Shown here piece by piece: positions 8,437 to 16,706 of a stretch of DNA of 64,000 bases. Every line of letters begins with the position of its first letter. Position 1 is the stretch's first letter. This stretch comes from Hahella sp050299855. GTDB lineage: Bacteria; Pseudomonadota; Gammaproteobacteria; Pseudomonadales; Oleiphilaceae. The stretch covers positions 201,931-265,930 of the forward strand of contig JBNKWQ010000043.1 of the NCBI GenBank assembly GCA_050299855.1, read 5' to 3'. A model generated the notes under the pieces. It worked only from the letters and a program-made list of their open reading frames with translations. It had not been told where the DNA came from and did not search any database. A program made the translations under genes and the position numbers.

Positions 8437-8574
8437 AATCATTTTTCCCCATTTGCTCGTCTATGCCGCGTTGCGGCCAAGCCTCTCTAAATGGACGCCC
8501 CAGAAAATGATTGGACACACCGCTTTTTCCAGAGGTGGCGGGACGCTTTCACAAGGCCGGAATTCACCGGACTT
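8437..8574 (+). promoter_or_regulatory. Structured leader A (duplicated at 11812-11952)
   Basis: Upstream of the ParB-like gene. Outer stem AATCATTTT (8437-8445) with AAAATGATT (8504-8512); next stem CCATTT (8449-8454) with AAATGG (8489-8494); an inner GCCGC/GCGGC hairpin; then a second hairpin AAGGCCGG (8553-8560) with CCGGACTT (8567-8574) just before the ribosome site. The same architecture, spacing and end sequences recur upstream of the 71-residue gene at 11977, with the second stem changed on both sides (CCGT/ACGG). Paired changes of this kind point to a selected structure. The rest of the 8242-8597 gap holds nothing I can identify. Confidence 0.7.
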
Positions 8575-8597
8575 GAAAAAGCAAAAGGAAAAACATC

Positions 8598-10328
8598 ATG
8601 ACTATCGAAATGATCCCACTCACTCAAATCAAGCCTTGGGCGGAAAATCCCCGCAAGAGCTTCCACCAAAGCAGTATAGAAGGCCTTGCCGCCAGTATTC
8701 GAACAGACGGTCTCTTGCAGAATCTGGTACTCACAAAGCAAGGTGGCAAGAAGAAGCCTTACCGCATCATCAGTGGTGAACGCCGCTACCACGCCCTAAT
8801 GCTTCTGGTGAAAAACGGTGATCTGCCCGAAGACCTCAGCATTCCCTGTGAAGTACGGGAAAACCTCGATGACAACGCCGCACACCGCATTGCCACAATC
8901 GAGAATATCCAGCGTGAGGATTTACCCCCTTTGGAAGAAGCCGATGCCGTCACCGCCTTACTTCAGGACGGTATGACACTAGAGGACGTTGTTGCCAAGA
9001 CAGGCTTAAGCGACCGCATTATTAAACGCAGGCTCGCACTGTCCGGTCTCTGCGACGAAGCCAGATCGGCTCTTTCTCAAAGCAGCATCACCTTATCACA
9101 GGCAGAGGCACTGACTGTCGGGACATTTGAACAACAGCGTACTTTGGTGGAAGAGGGGCTTAATCAGGTAACTCCATCTGAGATCAAAGACTGCCTTCTG
9201 GATAAAAAGCCGTCTGTTGCAATCGCTCTGTTTGATACGGCACTTTATACCGGAACTTTCACAAGCGACCTGTTTTCTCAGGACGATACCACCTACTTTG
9301 ATGATGTTGATCAGTTCCATAGTTTGCAAAGGCAAGCCGTAGAGGAGTATGCAAGTCAGTATGAAAAAGACGGGTATGATCCGGTGGACATCCTAGAAGG
9401 ATATAACTTCCCTAAGTGGCTCTATCGACAAGCAGAAGAAAATGAAACAGGCGGTGTCATCATCCACCTTCATCCATCCGGCGAAGTCGAAATTCACGAA
9501 GGGTTAGTCCATCGTGATCTGGATGAAAAGACGGTAGAAAATACCTCTGAAACGCCCAAGAAACCCCGTCCGGTATATTCACGTAGCGCAAGGGCTTATG
9601 TCAGTATGCACAAAAGCATGGCAGTACAATCGGCCTTGCTTGATAACCCTCGCATTGCAAAGGAAATTGCCATCGTTCAGATGATCTGCGGCTCAGATAA
9701 CCTGAGGCTGAATGAACACAAATGTCTTGAGCATTTTGCAGAAACGCAATCTCCTCCACACAGTTTTCAAACCATCGAAAACCTAGCAAAGCAATTCCTC
9801 TTCGGACTTGGTGAGAGTGAGACTGATTTTGACGCTACGGCCTGTTTGCAATTGCTAAATCGCAGAGTCCTTGATAACGGGGCGGTCTATGAAACGCTTA
9901 AGGCTTTACCGGATGAAATGCTGGATCAACTGCATCTGTTTCTAACCACTATGACATTCGGTCAATGTTGGATTGAAACGTTTGATACGGATGAAAACAG
10001 TCTGTTCAACCGTGTTGCCAAGGATCTAGATATTGATATGCGAACTTACTGGACACCTGATACTGATTTCCTTAACAGCCGCACGACTGCGCAGCTCAAG
10101 GAGATCATCATCGAGAGTGGCTTAACCGTTTACCTCGGCACAGGCGATGGTATCAAAAAACATACTCTGGTAGACGCTTTGCTCAAACAGTTTGAACGTG
10201 CCCGGACATTGGACACACCAAATGAAGAGGAGGCTATGATCCGAAACTGGTTACCGCCGGTTTTCCACTTCCCTGCAATTGACCCGGATCAGGAGCTTGA
10301 TACCCAGGATCAGGCTCTGGCAGCTTAA
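8598..10328 (+). CDS. ParB/RepB-family nuclease-like protein of the leading-region type
   Basis: A 576-residue protein with a ParB N-terminal domain (ISGERRYHA, GERRYHA at 60-66, and IENIQREDLPPLEEA at 101-115) and a following HTH region (about 121-151). The long C-terminal half is unlike chromosomal ParB. Large ParB-like proteins of this type sit in the leading regions of many conjugative plasmids together with anti-restriction genes; their role there is not settled. An AAAAGGA ribosome site precedes the ATG. A duplicated structured leader lies upstream and a strong hairpin terminator follows. It is not adjacent to the parA-type gene, so it is probably not that gene's partition partner. Confidence 0.85.
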   Translation: MTIEMIPLTQIKPWAENPRKSFHQSSIEGLAASIRTDGLLQNLVLTKQGGKKKPYRIISGERRYHALMLLVKNGDLPEDLSIPCEVRENLDDNAAHRIATIENIQREDLPPLEEADAVTALLQDGMTLEDVVAKTGLSDRIIKRRLALSGLCDEARSALSQSSITLSQAEALTVGTFEQQRTLVEEGLNQVTPSEIKDCLLDKKPSVAIALFDTALYTGTFTSDLFSQDDTTYFDDVDQFHSLQRQAVEEYASQYEKDGYDPVDILEGYNFPKWLYRQAEENETGGVIIHLHPSGEVEIHEGLVHRDLDEKTVENTSETPKKPRPVYSRSARAYVSMHKSMAVQSALLDNPRIAKEIAIVQMICGSDNLRLNEHKCLEHFAETQSPPHSFQTIENLAKQFLFGLGESETDFDATACLQLLNRRVLDNGAVYETLKALPDEMLDQLHLFLTTMTFGQCWIETFDTDENSLFNRVAKDLDIDMRTYWTPDTDFLNSRTTAQLKEIIIESGLTVYLGTGDGIKKHTLVDALLKQFERARTLDTPNEEEAMIRNWLPPVFHFPAIDPDQELDTQDQALAA

Positions 10329-10338
10329 TACCAATCAG

Positions 10339-10370
10339 AGCCGTTCTTGCTTATCGCGAGGACGGCTTTT
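10339..10370 (+). terminator. Terminator of the ParB-like gene
   Basis: Imperfect hairpin with outer stem AGCCGT (10339-10344) and ACGGCT (10362-10367) followed by TTTT. The preceding AATACCAAT sequence and the CCGT...ACGG stem are echoed after the DUF3768 gene at 12584-12624. Confidence 0.75.
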
Positions 10371-10412
10371 CCTCAGTAAACTAAGACAAATATTTCAAGA
10401 GCCCTCAGGGTG

Positions 10413-11531
10413 TTACAACGTACCTACACCATGGAGAAACCAATTGCTCTTTCGATATTCTTCTTGACTGGCTACTGAATGAAACAAACCCTCACAAAGA
10501 TCATGAGAAACATCGATCAGTGATTTTAGAGACATTAATGTGCTTAGCTGACTTTTTGTAAGGTTTTCTTTCAAACGCTTGATATCATTTTTATCAGTAT
10601 CTTTTATGAAATTAAAATATTTACCCAAGAGCCCCGATATCACGTCACATATTTGAATAGCTTTTACGTCCTGCGACCTTGCAAATTTATAGTTTGAAAA
10701 AGGCTTTCCATTGTCAGTTAGCGGAAATTCAGCAAACAGCTTTTGAATACATGGCTCTTCATCAAAGATATGATTAGCGTTTTTGAATAAGTATACCGTT
10801 CTCAGATAAAATACAAAAAAATCCCCTATCAATTCATCCTTATGGAACCCCGTGATAAGAGGTAACTCAGCAGTATCCAAACTATTTTCAAACAACTTTT
10901 TAAGTAAGAATGCTCTTTCTTTACTTAAAATGGAGTTGTTGCTATCTAAGAATTTCATAATCCAGAGTATAAACTCTTCAAATCTACTCTTGTTTACATC
11001 AGGATATTCATAGCGCTTTAAACCTGATAAGAATTCTTCTTTATTTTGTTTTACCACTTCATACAAATCACTTTTTACCAACATGTGGTTAAGTGCATAG
11101 AATGCATTTCTATCATCTTCCAAAATTGAATCAATAATATCTACTATCGACCAATAAAGAATATTTAAATTAAAGTAGTGAATATAGAAATTATTCCTAT
11201 ATAGCCAGTCTAATATTTTGCCCAATTTCTCCGACTTCAACACATCCAGAAAGTCTCCTTTCGCCACATGTTTAAGCTTAAGATCTATTAAGTTACTTTG
11301 TAACTTAAGATCTGTAAAAAGAGGCGAAAAATCTACAGGACAGGTTGTACCTTTATGCATTACTCCAGCGAGTACAAAATTATTGTCCTGGGCAACATTT
11401 AGTCCTGTATCAGTTAGGTACAACTTCCTATTATTATTACTTTCATCATAGTAAAAAGTGTATACGTCATCGACATTCCTAAGACCATGGAATTTTATGA
11501 TGATATCTCTATGTATATTAATATCCATCAT
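10413..11531 (-). CDS. DUF3800-domain protein
   Basis: A 372-residue protein opening with the YYDESNN motif near residue 27, typical of DUF3800, a family with an RNase H-like fold often found on mobile and defence-rich DNA. Late acidic residues around KAIQICDVISGLLGKYF match the family's C-terminal conserved block (Q-x-x-D-x-x-x-G). The first codons are ATG ATG, so the start could be 11528. The gene is clearly richer in A and T than its neighbours and runs against them, between the terminator of the ParB-like gene and leader B, so it looks like inserted cargo. Its function is unknown. Confidence 0.75.
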   Translation of the reverse strand: MMDINIHRDIIIKFHGLRNVDDVYTFYYDESNNNRKLYLTDTGLNVAQDNNFVLAGVMHKGTTCPVDFSPLFTDLKLQSNLIDLKLKHVAKGDFLDVLKSEKLGKILDWLYRNNFYIHYFNLNILYWSIVDIIDSILEDDRNAFYALNHMLVKSDLYEVVKQNKEEFLSGLKRYEYPDVNKSRFEEFILWIMKFLDSNNSILSKERAFLLKKLFENSLDTAELPLITGFHKDELIGDFFVFYLRTVYLFKNANHIFDEEPCIQKLFAEFPLTDNGKPFSNYKFARSQDVKAIQICDVISGLLGKYFNFIKDTDKNDIKRLKENLTKSQLSTLMSLKSLIDVSHDLCEGLFHSVASQEEYRKSNWFLHGVGTL

Positions 11532-11811
11532 TCTGCTCTTGAATTATTCCTTTAGAAAGAACGGTGCATTAATACAACAAGTATGGGTCACTTGTAGTGT
11601 ATGTCCAGTCTAATTATTCAAGTAGCCAGCTCTCGTCCTATGCATTTATCTGTTCCTCCAGAATAGATTGATGCCGTAGCCAACCTTTTTGCGTAGCTAT
11701 GCTTTTTCACTTCCCACTTTGCGACACGTTATACCTCCTTTTGCTTCGTGTCCCGTGCAGCTCCATCCGTGCCTTGTCACGCGAACACTAACCCGCAGGC
11801 GGGCACCGTCA

Positions 11812-11952
11812 AATCATTTTTCCCCGTAATCTCGTCTAAGGCCGCTAACGCAGCCCAGACTCGCTAACGGACACCCCAGAAAATGATTGGACTGATGCCC
11901 TAATCACCTGACGGGTTGGTCGCTGTTAACAAGGCCGGAATGAACCGGACTT
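11812..11952 (+). promoter_or_regulatory. Structured leader B (copy of 8437-8574)
   Basis: Outer stem AATCATTTT (11812-11820) with AAAATGATT (11880-11888); second stem CCGT (11824-11827) with ACGG (11867-11870); then hairpin AAGGCCGG (11931-11938) with CCGGACTT (11945-11952) before the ribosome site. Stem positions match leader A almost base for base (58 versus 59 nt between outer arms) while the interior sequence has changed. The remaining part of the 11532-11976 gap, about 11532-11800, shows nothing I recognise. Confidence 0.7.
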
Positions 11953-11976
11953 GAAACAGCAAAAAGGAGACATTCA

Positions 11977-12192
11977 ATGTCTAATCAAAGTAAATCATCA
12001 TCAAAACCAACTCATTCCCTACGCAAAAAGGTTGGCTACGGCAAGAATACAGAATTCGAGACTATCGGCGTTGCTTGGGAACGCGAAGATGGCGGCTTGT
12101 ATATCAAGTTGTACGGCACACAATTCATCGATAGCGGTTTCTACGCCTTTCCATACGCAGATCAACAAACAGGAAACGAGGGCGGCCAATAG
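11977..12192 (+). CDS. Small conserved plasmid protein (71 residues)
   Basis: A basic N-terminus followed by a compact IGVAWEREDGGLYIKLYG core rich in aromatic residues. Similar short proteins occur on many alphaproteobacterial plasmids beside ParB-like and DUF3768 genes (recalled, not checked). A strong AAAAAGGAGA ribosome site lies 7 nt before the ATG. It is the first gene after leader B and is followed by the DUF3768 gene 37 bases later, so the two form an operon. Function unknown. Confidence 0.75.
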   Translation: MSNQSKSSSKPTHSLRKKVGYGKNTEFETIGVAWEREDGGLYIKLYGTQFIDSGFYAFPYADQQTGNEGGQ

Positions 12193-12229
12193 GCCCCCTC
12201 TACCCTCCATGGAAGGAAAGGAAAAAGTA

Positions 12230-12583
12230 ATGTCATATGATGAAAAAACCACTGCAAAAATCGCGGCGCTGAATGATCAGTTTCGTGAAAGCCCCTTCAT
12301 GCCTGACAAAGGTCGATTTTTCTGTACACGCGGTATCATGGGTATCCCTGACAAGGCAAGGATTGAAGTGATCAAGCAACTTGTCAGCTTCAACGACTTT
12401 ACCGAAGACAATGACCCGTACGGCTGGCACGATTTCGGCTGCATCGAGATCGAAGGCACGGAAAAAATCTTCTGGAAAATTGATATCTTCGAAGATCACA
12501 CCCTGATCTATGGGGCAGAGGCACCGTACGATCCCGAAAAAAGCTACCGTGTCCTTACACTGATGCTCGCCAGTGAATATTGA
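12230..12583 (+). CDS. DUF3768 protein
   Basis: A 117-residue soluble protein of the DUF3768 family, recognised from FCTRGIMGIP near the start, the FTEDNDPYGWHDFGCIEI block in the middle (typical of the family), and the final YRVLTLMLASEY. The frame stays open upstream to 11951, but the ATG at 12230 follows GGAAGGAAAGGA and fits the family start. It is second in an operon with the 71-residue gene. The family is widespread on plasmids of Proteobacteria and has no known function; company with ArdA and RadC-like genes suggests a role in establishment after transfer (inference). Confidence 0.85.
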   Translation: MSYDEKTTAKIAALNDQFRESPFMPDKGRFFCTRGIMGIPDKARIEVIKQLVSFNDFTEDNDPYGWHDFGCIEIEGTEKIFWKIDIFEDHTLIYGAEAPYDPEKSYRVLTLMLASEY

Positions 12584-12598
12584 TCAATACCAATAGAG

Positions 12599-12624
12599 GC
12601 CGTGCCCCAAAAACTGGGGACGGC
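12599..12624 (+). terminator. Hairpin after the DUF3768 gene
   Basis: Stem GCCGT (12599-12603) with ACGGC (12620-12624) and CCCCA (12605-12609) with TGGGG (12615-12619), one bulged G and a 5-nt loop. There is no clear T run, so it may stabilise the message rather than end it. It is preceded by CAATACCAAT as after the ParB-like gene. Confidence 0.6.
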
Positions 12625-12684
12625 TTCACTCTGTGCTTAAAGGATAAGGGACGGTACTTGAGGGGAAAATCGTATTGCCCCCGA

Positions 12685-13049
12685 ACGGTTTTCAAGCTTC
12701 GACTCCGATGTCGTCGGCGGAAAACCGTCCGGCCCGTAGCCCACCCGATATGGCCTTGACGCCTTCGCGTCCGTCCATCCGCCTGCCTGACATTGGCAGG
12801 CGGGGTGCAAACCGTGGTCACCGGAGTGATGTATTAACCATGGAGGAGGCGGAAAAGATGGGCAGAAGGTTGGTCAAAGATCATCATGATGATCCCGCAC
12901 TTTGGGTGGAGAGCTGCTGACCGGCCAGCAGTCGGAGGAGCCAGCGCCTTAGTAGAAGCTATATAGCCCAGCTTTTAGTTAATCCTCATTTTAAATTACC
13001 GCAAGATGTGTGCGTGTAGTACAAAATCGAAGATTTTTCCCACACACAC
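12685..13049. other. Hairpin-rich non-coding stretch between DUF3768 and rloC-like genes
   Basis: The 866-base gap 12584-13449 has no convincing gene. It holds a perfect 9-bp stem ACGGTTTTC (12685-12693) with GAAAACCGT (12720-12728), a perfect 9-bp hairpin CCGCCTGCC (12779-12787) with GGCAGGCGG (12795-12803), and a two-tier hairpin with GTGTGCGTG (13008-13016) against CACACACAC (13041-13049) and AAAATC/GATTTT inside. An open frame at 12675-12920 has odd composition and no ribosome site. The region could hold a non-coding RNA or another structured leader. Confidence 0.45.
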
Positions 13050-13331
13050 GGATCTTGGCAAGGGAGATGTGCTAACGCTCTCCCGTTGCATCCCTCTCGG
13101 GCGCTCTAGGCTTCAGTGCGGGATTACCCCTTCCTCAGACAAGAGCTATAGAGGCTTCTTACCGGTATCGATCCGAATGAAGCCATAGAACGTTTGGCCG
13201 TTCAATCACCACACAGGGAGGCCTACCAAGCTGCCACTAAGCCAATTCGGTATGACGAGCTAACTACCTGACAACAAATTAAAAGTGAGATATTCACGGA
13301 TTCCGATTAAGAGGTTGAAAAAACACTTTAC

Positions 13332-13352
13332 ATGAAACCAACGGTGTTTCAT
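13332..13352. promoter_or_regulatory. Inverted repeat upstream of the rloC-like gene
   Basis: ATGAAAC (13332-13338) and GTTTCAT (13346-13352), 7-nt spacer, about 100 bp before the start of the anticodon-nuclease gene, in an AT-rich stretch. Position fits an operator, but no regulator gene is adjacent. Confidence 0.35.
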
Positions 13353-13449
13353 CTATAGTTAGTTAGGGATGCCTGCTTTAAAAGCAGAACTTGGAGCACA
13401 CAAAAACCTATTTAGGTGAAAGGCACGGAAACAACACGGGGGTTGCCTT

Positions 13450-15885
13450 ATGATCAAAAAAATCAAATCGATTGGTAACCTAGCCGTATTCAAGGATTTT
13501 AAGTGGGACAAGGAAGTACACGACACAAATGGCAATGCGTTGGGATTCCAAGCTATCAATATAATCTACGGCAGAAATTATTCCGGAAAAACTACTCTCT
13601 CTCGAATATTGCGAGCATTGGAAACTGGCACGCTTTCTGACAAGTTTGAGGGGCCATCTTTTACTGTGGCCTTTTCAGATGGAGCAGATATAACCGAAAA
13701 AAATCTTAAAAGCCATGGCGAAAAAATTCGTGTATTCAACGAAGATTTCGTTAAGGATAACCTGCGCTTTATTACTAATCCGGAGGACAGCATTGAACCA
13801 TTTGCTATTCTTGGTGATGACAATAATAAAATTGAGAAAGAAATTGAGACTCTCGAAACTGAGCTTGGCTCAAATGAAGAAGGCTCCCGCACAGGTCTAT
13901 ACTCCGATAGGATTAATGCACAGCTAAACTACTCCAGCCTAGAGACCGAACATAAAACACTCACCAATAATTTGGATAAACAGCTAGCCGATAAGGCCAC
14001 TGACAGAAAAATTGGTATCAAATACAAGCCAGAACGTTTTGGCGACCAGAATTACAATATCCAAAAGTTAAAATCTGATATTGAAACAGTTCAAAAAGAA
14101 ACCTATCAACCTCCTACTGACGACCAGCTTGAGCCATTTGAAACATTAATTTTAGAGAAACCCCTGCCATCAATACCCCCCTTTACTATACCTGGCCTTA
14201 ATGCTCCAGGATTAACGGATAAGACCGAACTGCTCGTAACAAAGCCGATAAATGTCTCTAACAAAATCGAATTACTGTTAAGAGACCACGCCCTAAACCA
14301 ATGGGTTAAGGATGGCTTAAAACATCATAAAGAGAATCACAAAAAATGTGCTTTCTGCGACAACCCAATCACAGTGGAACGATGGGAAGCACTGGCAAAG
14401 CATTTTGATGAAGAATCCAAAAAGCTTGAAAATGATATAGATGAATTAATAGAACAAATTGCAAAAGAAAAGCAAATCGTAACATCTGCATTGGCCATCG
14501 ATAAGAATCATTTCTATTCAAAATTTCATGAAAGTATCGACGAGCTTGATAGAAACCTAGAAAGTGCCGTTCAAAAATACAATCGATCCATGGAAAGACT
14601 TACTAGTCAACTAATGGATAGAAAAAAAGATCTTCTAAACCCTCACACTTTTCAGCGCCCTGATGATGCAACTACCGATTTGAATACCACATGGAACGCT
14701 TATGTAGAGATTAAAAATAATTCCGACGCGTATTCCTCCTCATTAAATTCCGAGCAAGTCGAAGCAAAAAAAAGCTTGCGGTTAAAAAATGTGTCTGACT
14801 ACATCCAGGAAATTAGATATAAGGAACAGGTGTCATCTATCGAGGAAAGTAAAAAAAAGGAAGATGAAGCAAAGAGAGAGAAACATCGAATTATACAAAT
14901 AATAAGGGATAAAGAAGAATTAATCGCAGCAAAGAAGCGTGAACTAAATGATGAAGAAAAAGGTGCAAGGCGTGTCAATGAATACCTGAATAACTTCTTT
15001 GGACATCAATTTCTATCTCTTGAAGCTATTAAAGATGAAAAAATTGGAGAGGAATCAAAACGTATTCGTTTCGAGGTAATTCGAGATGGAAAGAAAGCCT
15101 ATCACTTAAGTGAGGGTGAGCGTAGCCTACTTGCTTTTTGCTACTTCCTTGCGAAGCTACATGATATAGATACAAAGGGATCAGAACCGATTATCTGGAT
15201 TGACGACCCAATATCTTCACTCGATGGGAATCACATATTTTTTGTTTACAGCTTATTAAATACAGAAATCGTTTCAAGTGGAACTTTCAAACAATTATTT
15301 ATATCTACACACAATCTCAATTTTTTAAAATACTTAAAGCGACTAAGTGGAAAGTACGTTGATCCGGATGGAAATAAAAAGGATTACCATAAAGGTTATT
15401 TTGTTGTAATCCGTAACGACAAAATATCAACAATTTCAGCAATGCCGAAATATTTGAAAGAGTATGTCACTGAATTCAACTACTTATTTCACCAAATTTA
15501 TAAATGCTCTGTAATAGATGTAGTTGACGATACTAACTACATGACTTTCTATAATTTTGCGAATAATGCTAGAAAATTCTTTGAAATTTACCTCTATTAC
15601 AAATATCCAGACCAAGGGATGTCAGAGTCCACATTGACCCTGTTTTTTGGTAATGAAAAGATCCCGGCAATTCTAACGGATAGAATAAATAACGAGTATT
15701 CTCATTTATCAGGAATATTTGAGCGCGGGTCAACGCCAGTCGAAGTTCCAGAAATGCAAAAATCTGCAAAACAGATTATAGAAAGATTGAAAGAAGACGA
15801 AGATCAATTCTCAGCTTTGCTTAAGAGTATCGGTGAGCCTTTAGGGGCAGAGCCCCAGACGACACCGGCAAGCGGTCAGAAATGA
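13450..15885 (+). CDS. RloC/PrrC-type anticodon nuclease with zinc hook
   Basis: An 811-residue ABC-type ATPase of the AAA_13 family. Walker A is GRNYSGKTT (41-49), the ABC signature LSEGE is at 553-557, Walker B with catalytic acid is WIDDPISSLD (583-592), and the switch histidine is H621. A coiled coil carries a CAFC zinc-hook motif at 300-303, the mark of RloC as opposed to PrrC. The C-terminal domain shows R708-K-F-F-E712 and H752 (NEYSH), matching the Arg-Glu-His triad of PrrC-type tRNA anticodon nucleases. Such proteins cut tRNA when DNA damage or phage anti-restriction is sensed. The gene is AT-rich compared with the element backbone and leads a run of three nuclease-like genes. Confidence 0.85.
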   Translation: MIKKIKSIGNLAVFKDFKWDKEVHDTNGNALGFQAINIIYGRNYSGKTTLSRILRALETGTLSDKFEGPSFTVAFSDGADITEKNLKSHGEKIRVFNEDFVKDNLRFITNPEDSIEPFAILGDDNNKIEKEIETLETELGSNEEGSRTGLYSDRINAQLNYSSLETEHKTLTNNLDKQLADKATDRKIGIKYKPERFGDQNYNIQKLKSDIETVQKETYQPPTDDQLEPFETLILEKPLPSIPPFTIPGLNAPGLTDKTELLVTKPINVSNKIELLLRDHALNQWVKDGLKHHKENHKKCAFCDNPITVERWEALAKHFDEESKKLENDIDELIEQIAKEKQIVTSALAIDKNHFYSKFHESIDELDRNLESAVQKYNRSMERLTSQLMDRKKDLLNPHTFQRPDDATTDLNTTWNAYVEIKNNSDAYSSSLNSEQVEAKKSLRLKNVSDYIQEIRYKEQVSSIEESKKKEDEAKREKHRIIQIIRDKEELIAAKKRELNDEEKGARRVNEYLNNFFGHQFLSLEAIKDEKIGEESKRIRFEVIRDGKKAYHLSEGERSLLAFCYFLAKLHDIDTKGSEPIIWIDDPISSLDGNHIFFVYSLLNTEIVSSGTFKQLFISTHNLNFLKYLKRLSGKYVDPDGNKKDYHKGYFVVIRNDKISTISAMPKYLKEYVTEFNYLFHQIYKCSVIDVVDDTNYMTFYNFANNARKFFEIYLYYKYPDQGMSESTLTLFFGNEKIPAILTDRINNEYSHLSGIFERGSTPVEVPEMQKSAKQIIERLKEDEDQFSALLKSIGEPLGAEPQTTPASGQK

Positions 15886-15959
15886 GCTGGTGACTAAAGT
15901 TCAAATATTGCCTCAGTCTCTTAAGTCTGTCTTCTTGAATTTTGCGAAAGGAAACTTAA

Positions 15960-16628
15960 ATGAAATTCGCCATCGTTGAAGGTACAAAAACAGAAGCAAA
16001 GCCTCAGTTAAGAGGTGTTTGTAGTTTCTGTGGTTCGGAAATGATAGCGAGGTGCGGGCGACACAAAATTTGGCACTGGGCTCATAAAAGTAGAGCTGAC
16101 TGTGATCCTTGGTGGGAGTCAGAGGGAGAATGGCATAGAAACTGGAAAAACCATTTCCCTACAGATTGGCAGGAAGTAATACATATCAATGGGGCTACAG
16201 GCGAGAAGCATATTGCGGATGTGAAGAACCCATATGGTCTAGTAATTGAGTTTCAAAACTCAAATATTAAACCGGAGGAAAAAGAGTCAAGAGAAAACTT
16301 CTATGGCGATATGATTTGGGTTGTAAATGGTAATCGTGGAGACCTAACAGAAGCGTACTTTAACATGGGTTTGAGCGGGCCAATTCAAAAAAATCCATTA
16401 GCTTATCAAATTAGCTGGTTAGGTCGCGGTAAGTTTTTGGACAATTGGGCTGAATCACGAGCAAAGGTCTATTTGGATTTTGGTAAAAATGTTGTTTGGC
16501 GTCTTGTGTTTTATGATGGAAAGAAGAAGGTAGGAGCTGTCGGTCCCCTTCCCAAAGAAGCATTTATTGAGGACTGCCTAAAAGGCAAAGATATTAGCGT
16601 AGGCTATCTACCAGAAGATAAAGAATAA
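15960..16628 (+). CDS. CoiA-like nuclease-domain protein
   Basis: A 222-residue protein resembling the competence protein CoiA family. The N-terminus has a CSFCG...C zinc-finger-like segment and WHWAHK; the middle has HIADV and VIEFQ, which together look like a PD-(D/E)xK nuclease core in its ExQ variant, followed by ENFYGDMIWVVNG. Proteins of this kind are frequent in defence islands, where they are thought to act on DNA. A good AAAGGA ribosome site precedes the ATG, 74 bases after the anticodon-nuclease gene on the same strand, so co-transcription is likely. The substrate is unknown. Confidence 0.75.
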   Translation: MKFAIVEGTKTEAKPQLRGVCSFCGSEMIARCGRHKIWHWAHKSRADCDPWWESEGEWHRNWKNHFPTDWQEVIHINGATGEKHIADVKNPYGLVIEFQNSNIKPEEKESRENFYGDMIWVVNGNRGDLTEAYFNMGLSGPIQKNPLAYQISWLGRGKFLDNWAESRAKVYLDFGKNVVWRLVFYDGKKKVGAVGPLPKEAFIEDCLKGKDISVGYLPEDKE

Positions 16629-16706
16629 GGACAGCCAGTTAATGACTAACTATTAATCGTCGGAGCTTTATCAAGCCAAGCTCATCATCAGAAGGATTTC
16701 CCCATT

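Noticed and set aside
8598..10328. ParB-like gene as partner of the ParA-type gene at 375-1013
   Set aside because: It lies more than 7 kb away on the other strand, is much larger than partition ParB proteins, and the ParA gene already has a small coupled partner.
12675..12920. Open plus-strand frame of 81 codons after the DUF3768 gene
   Set aside because: Pro/Arg/Ser-rich first half, no ribosome site, and it overlaps two strong hairpins. Only its last 26 codons look at all natural.
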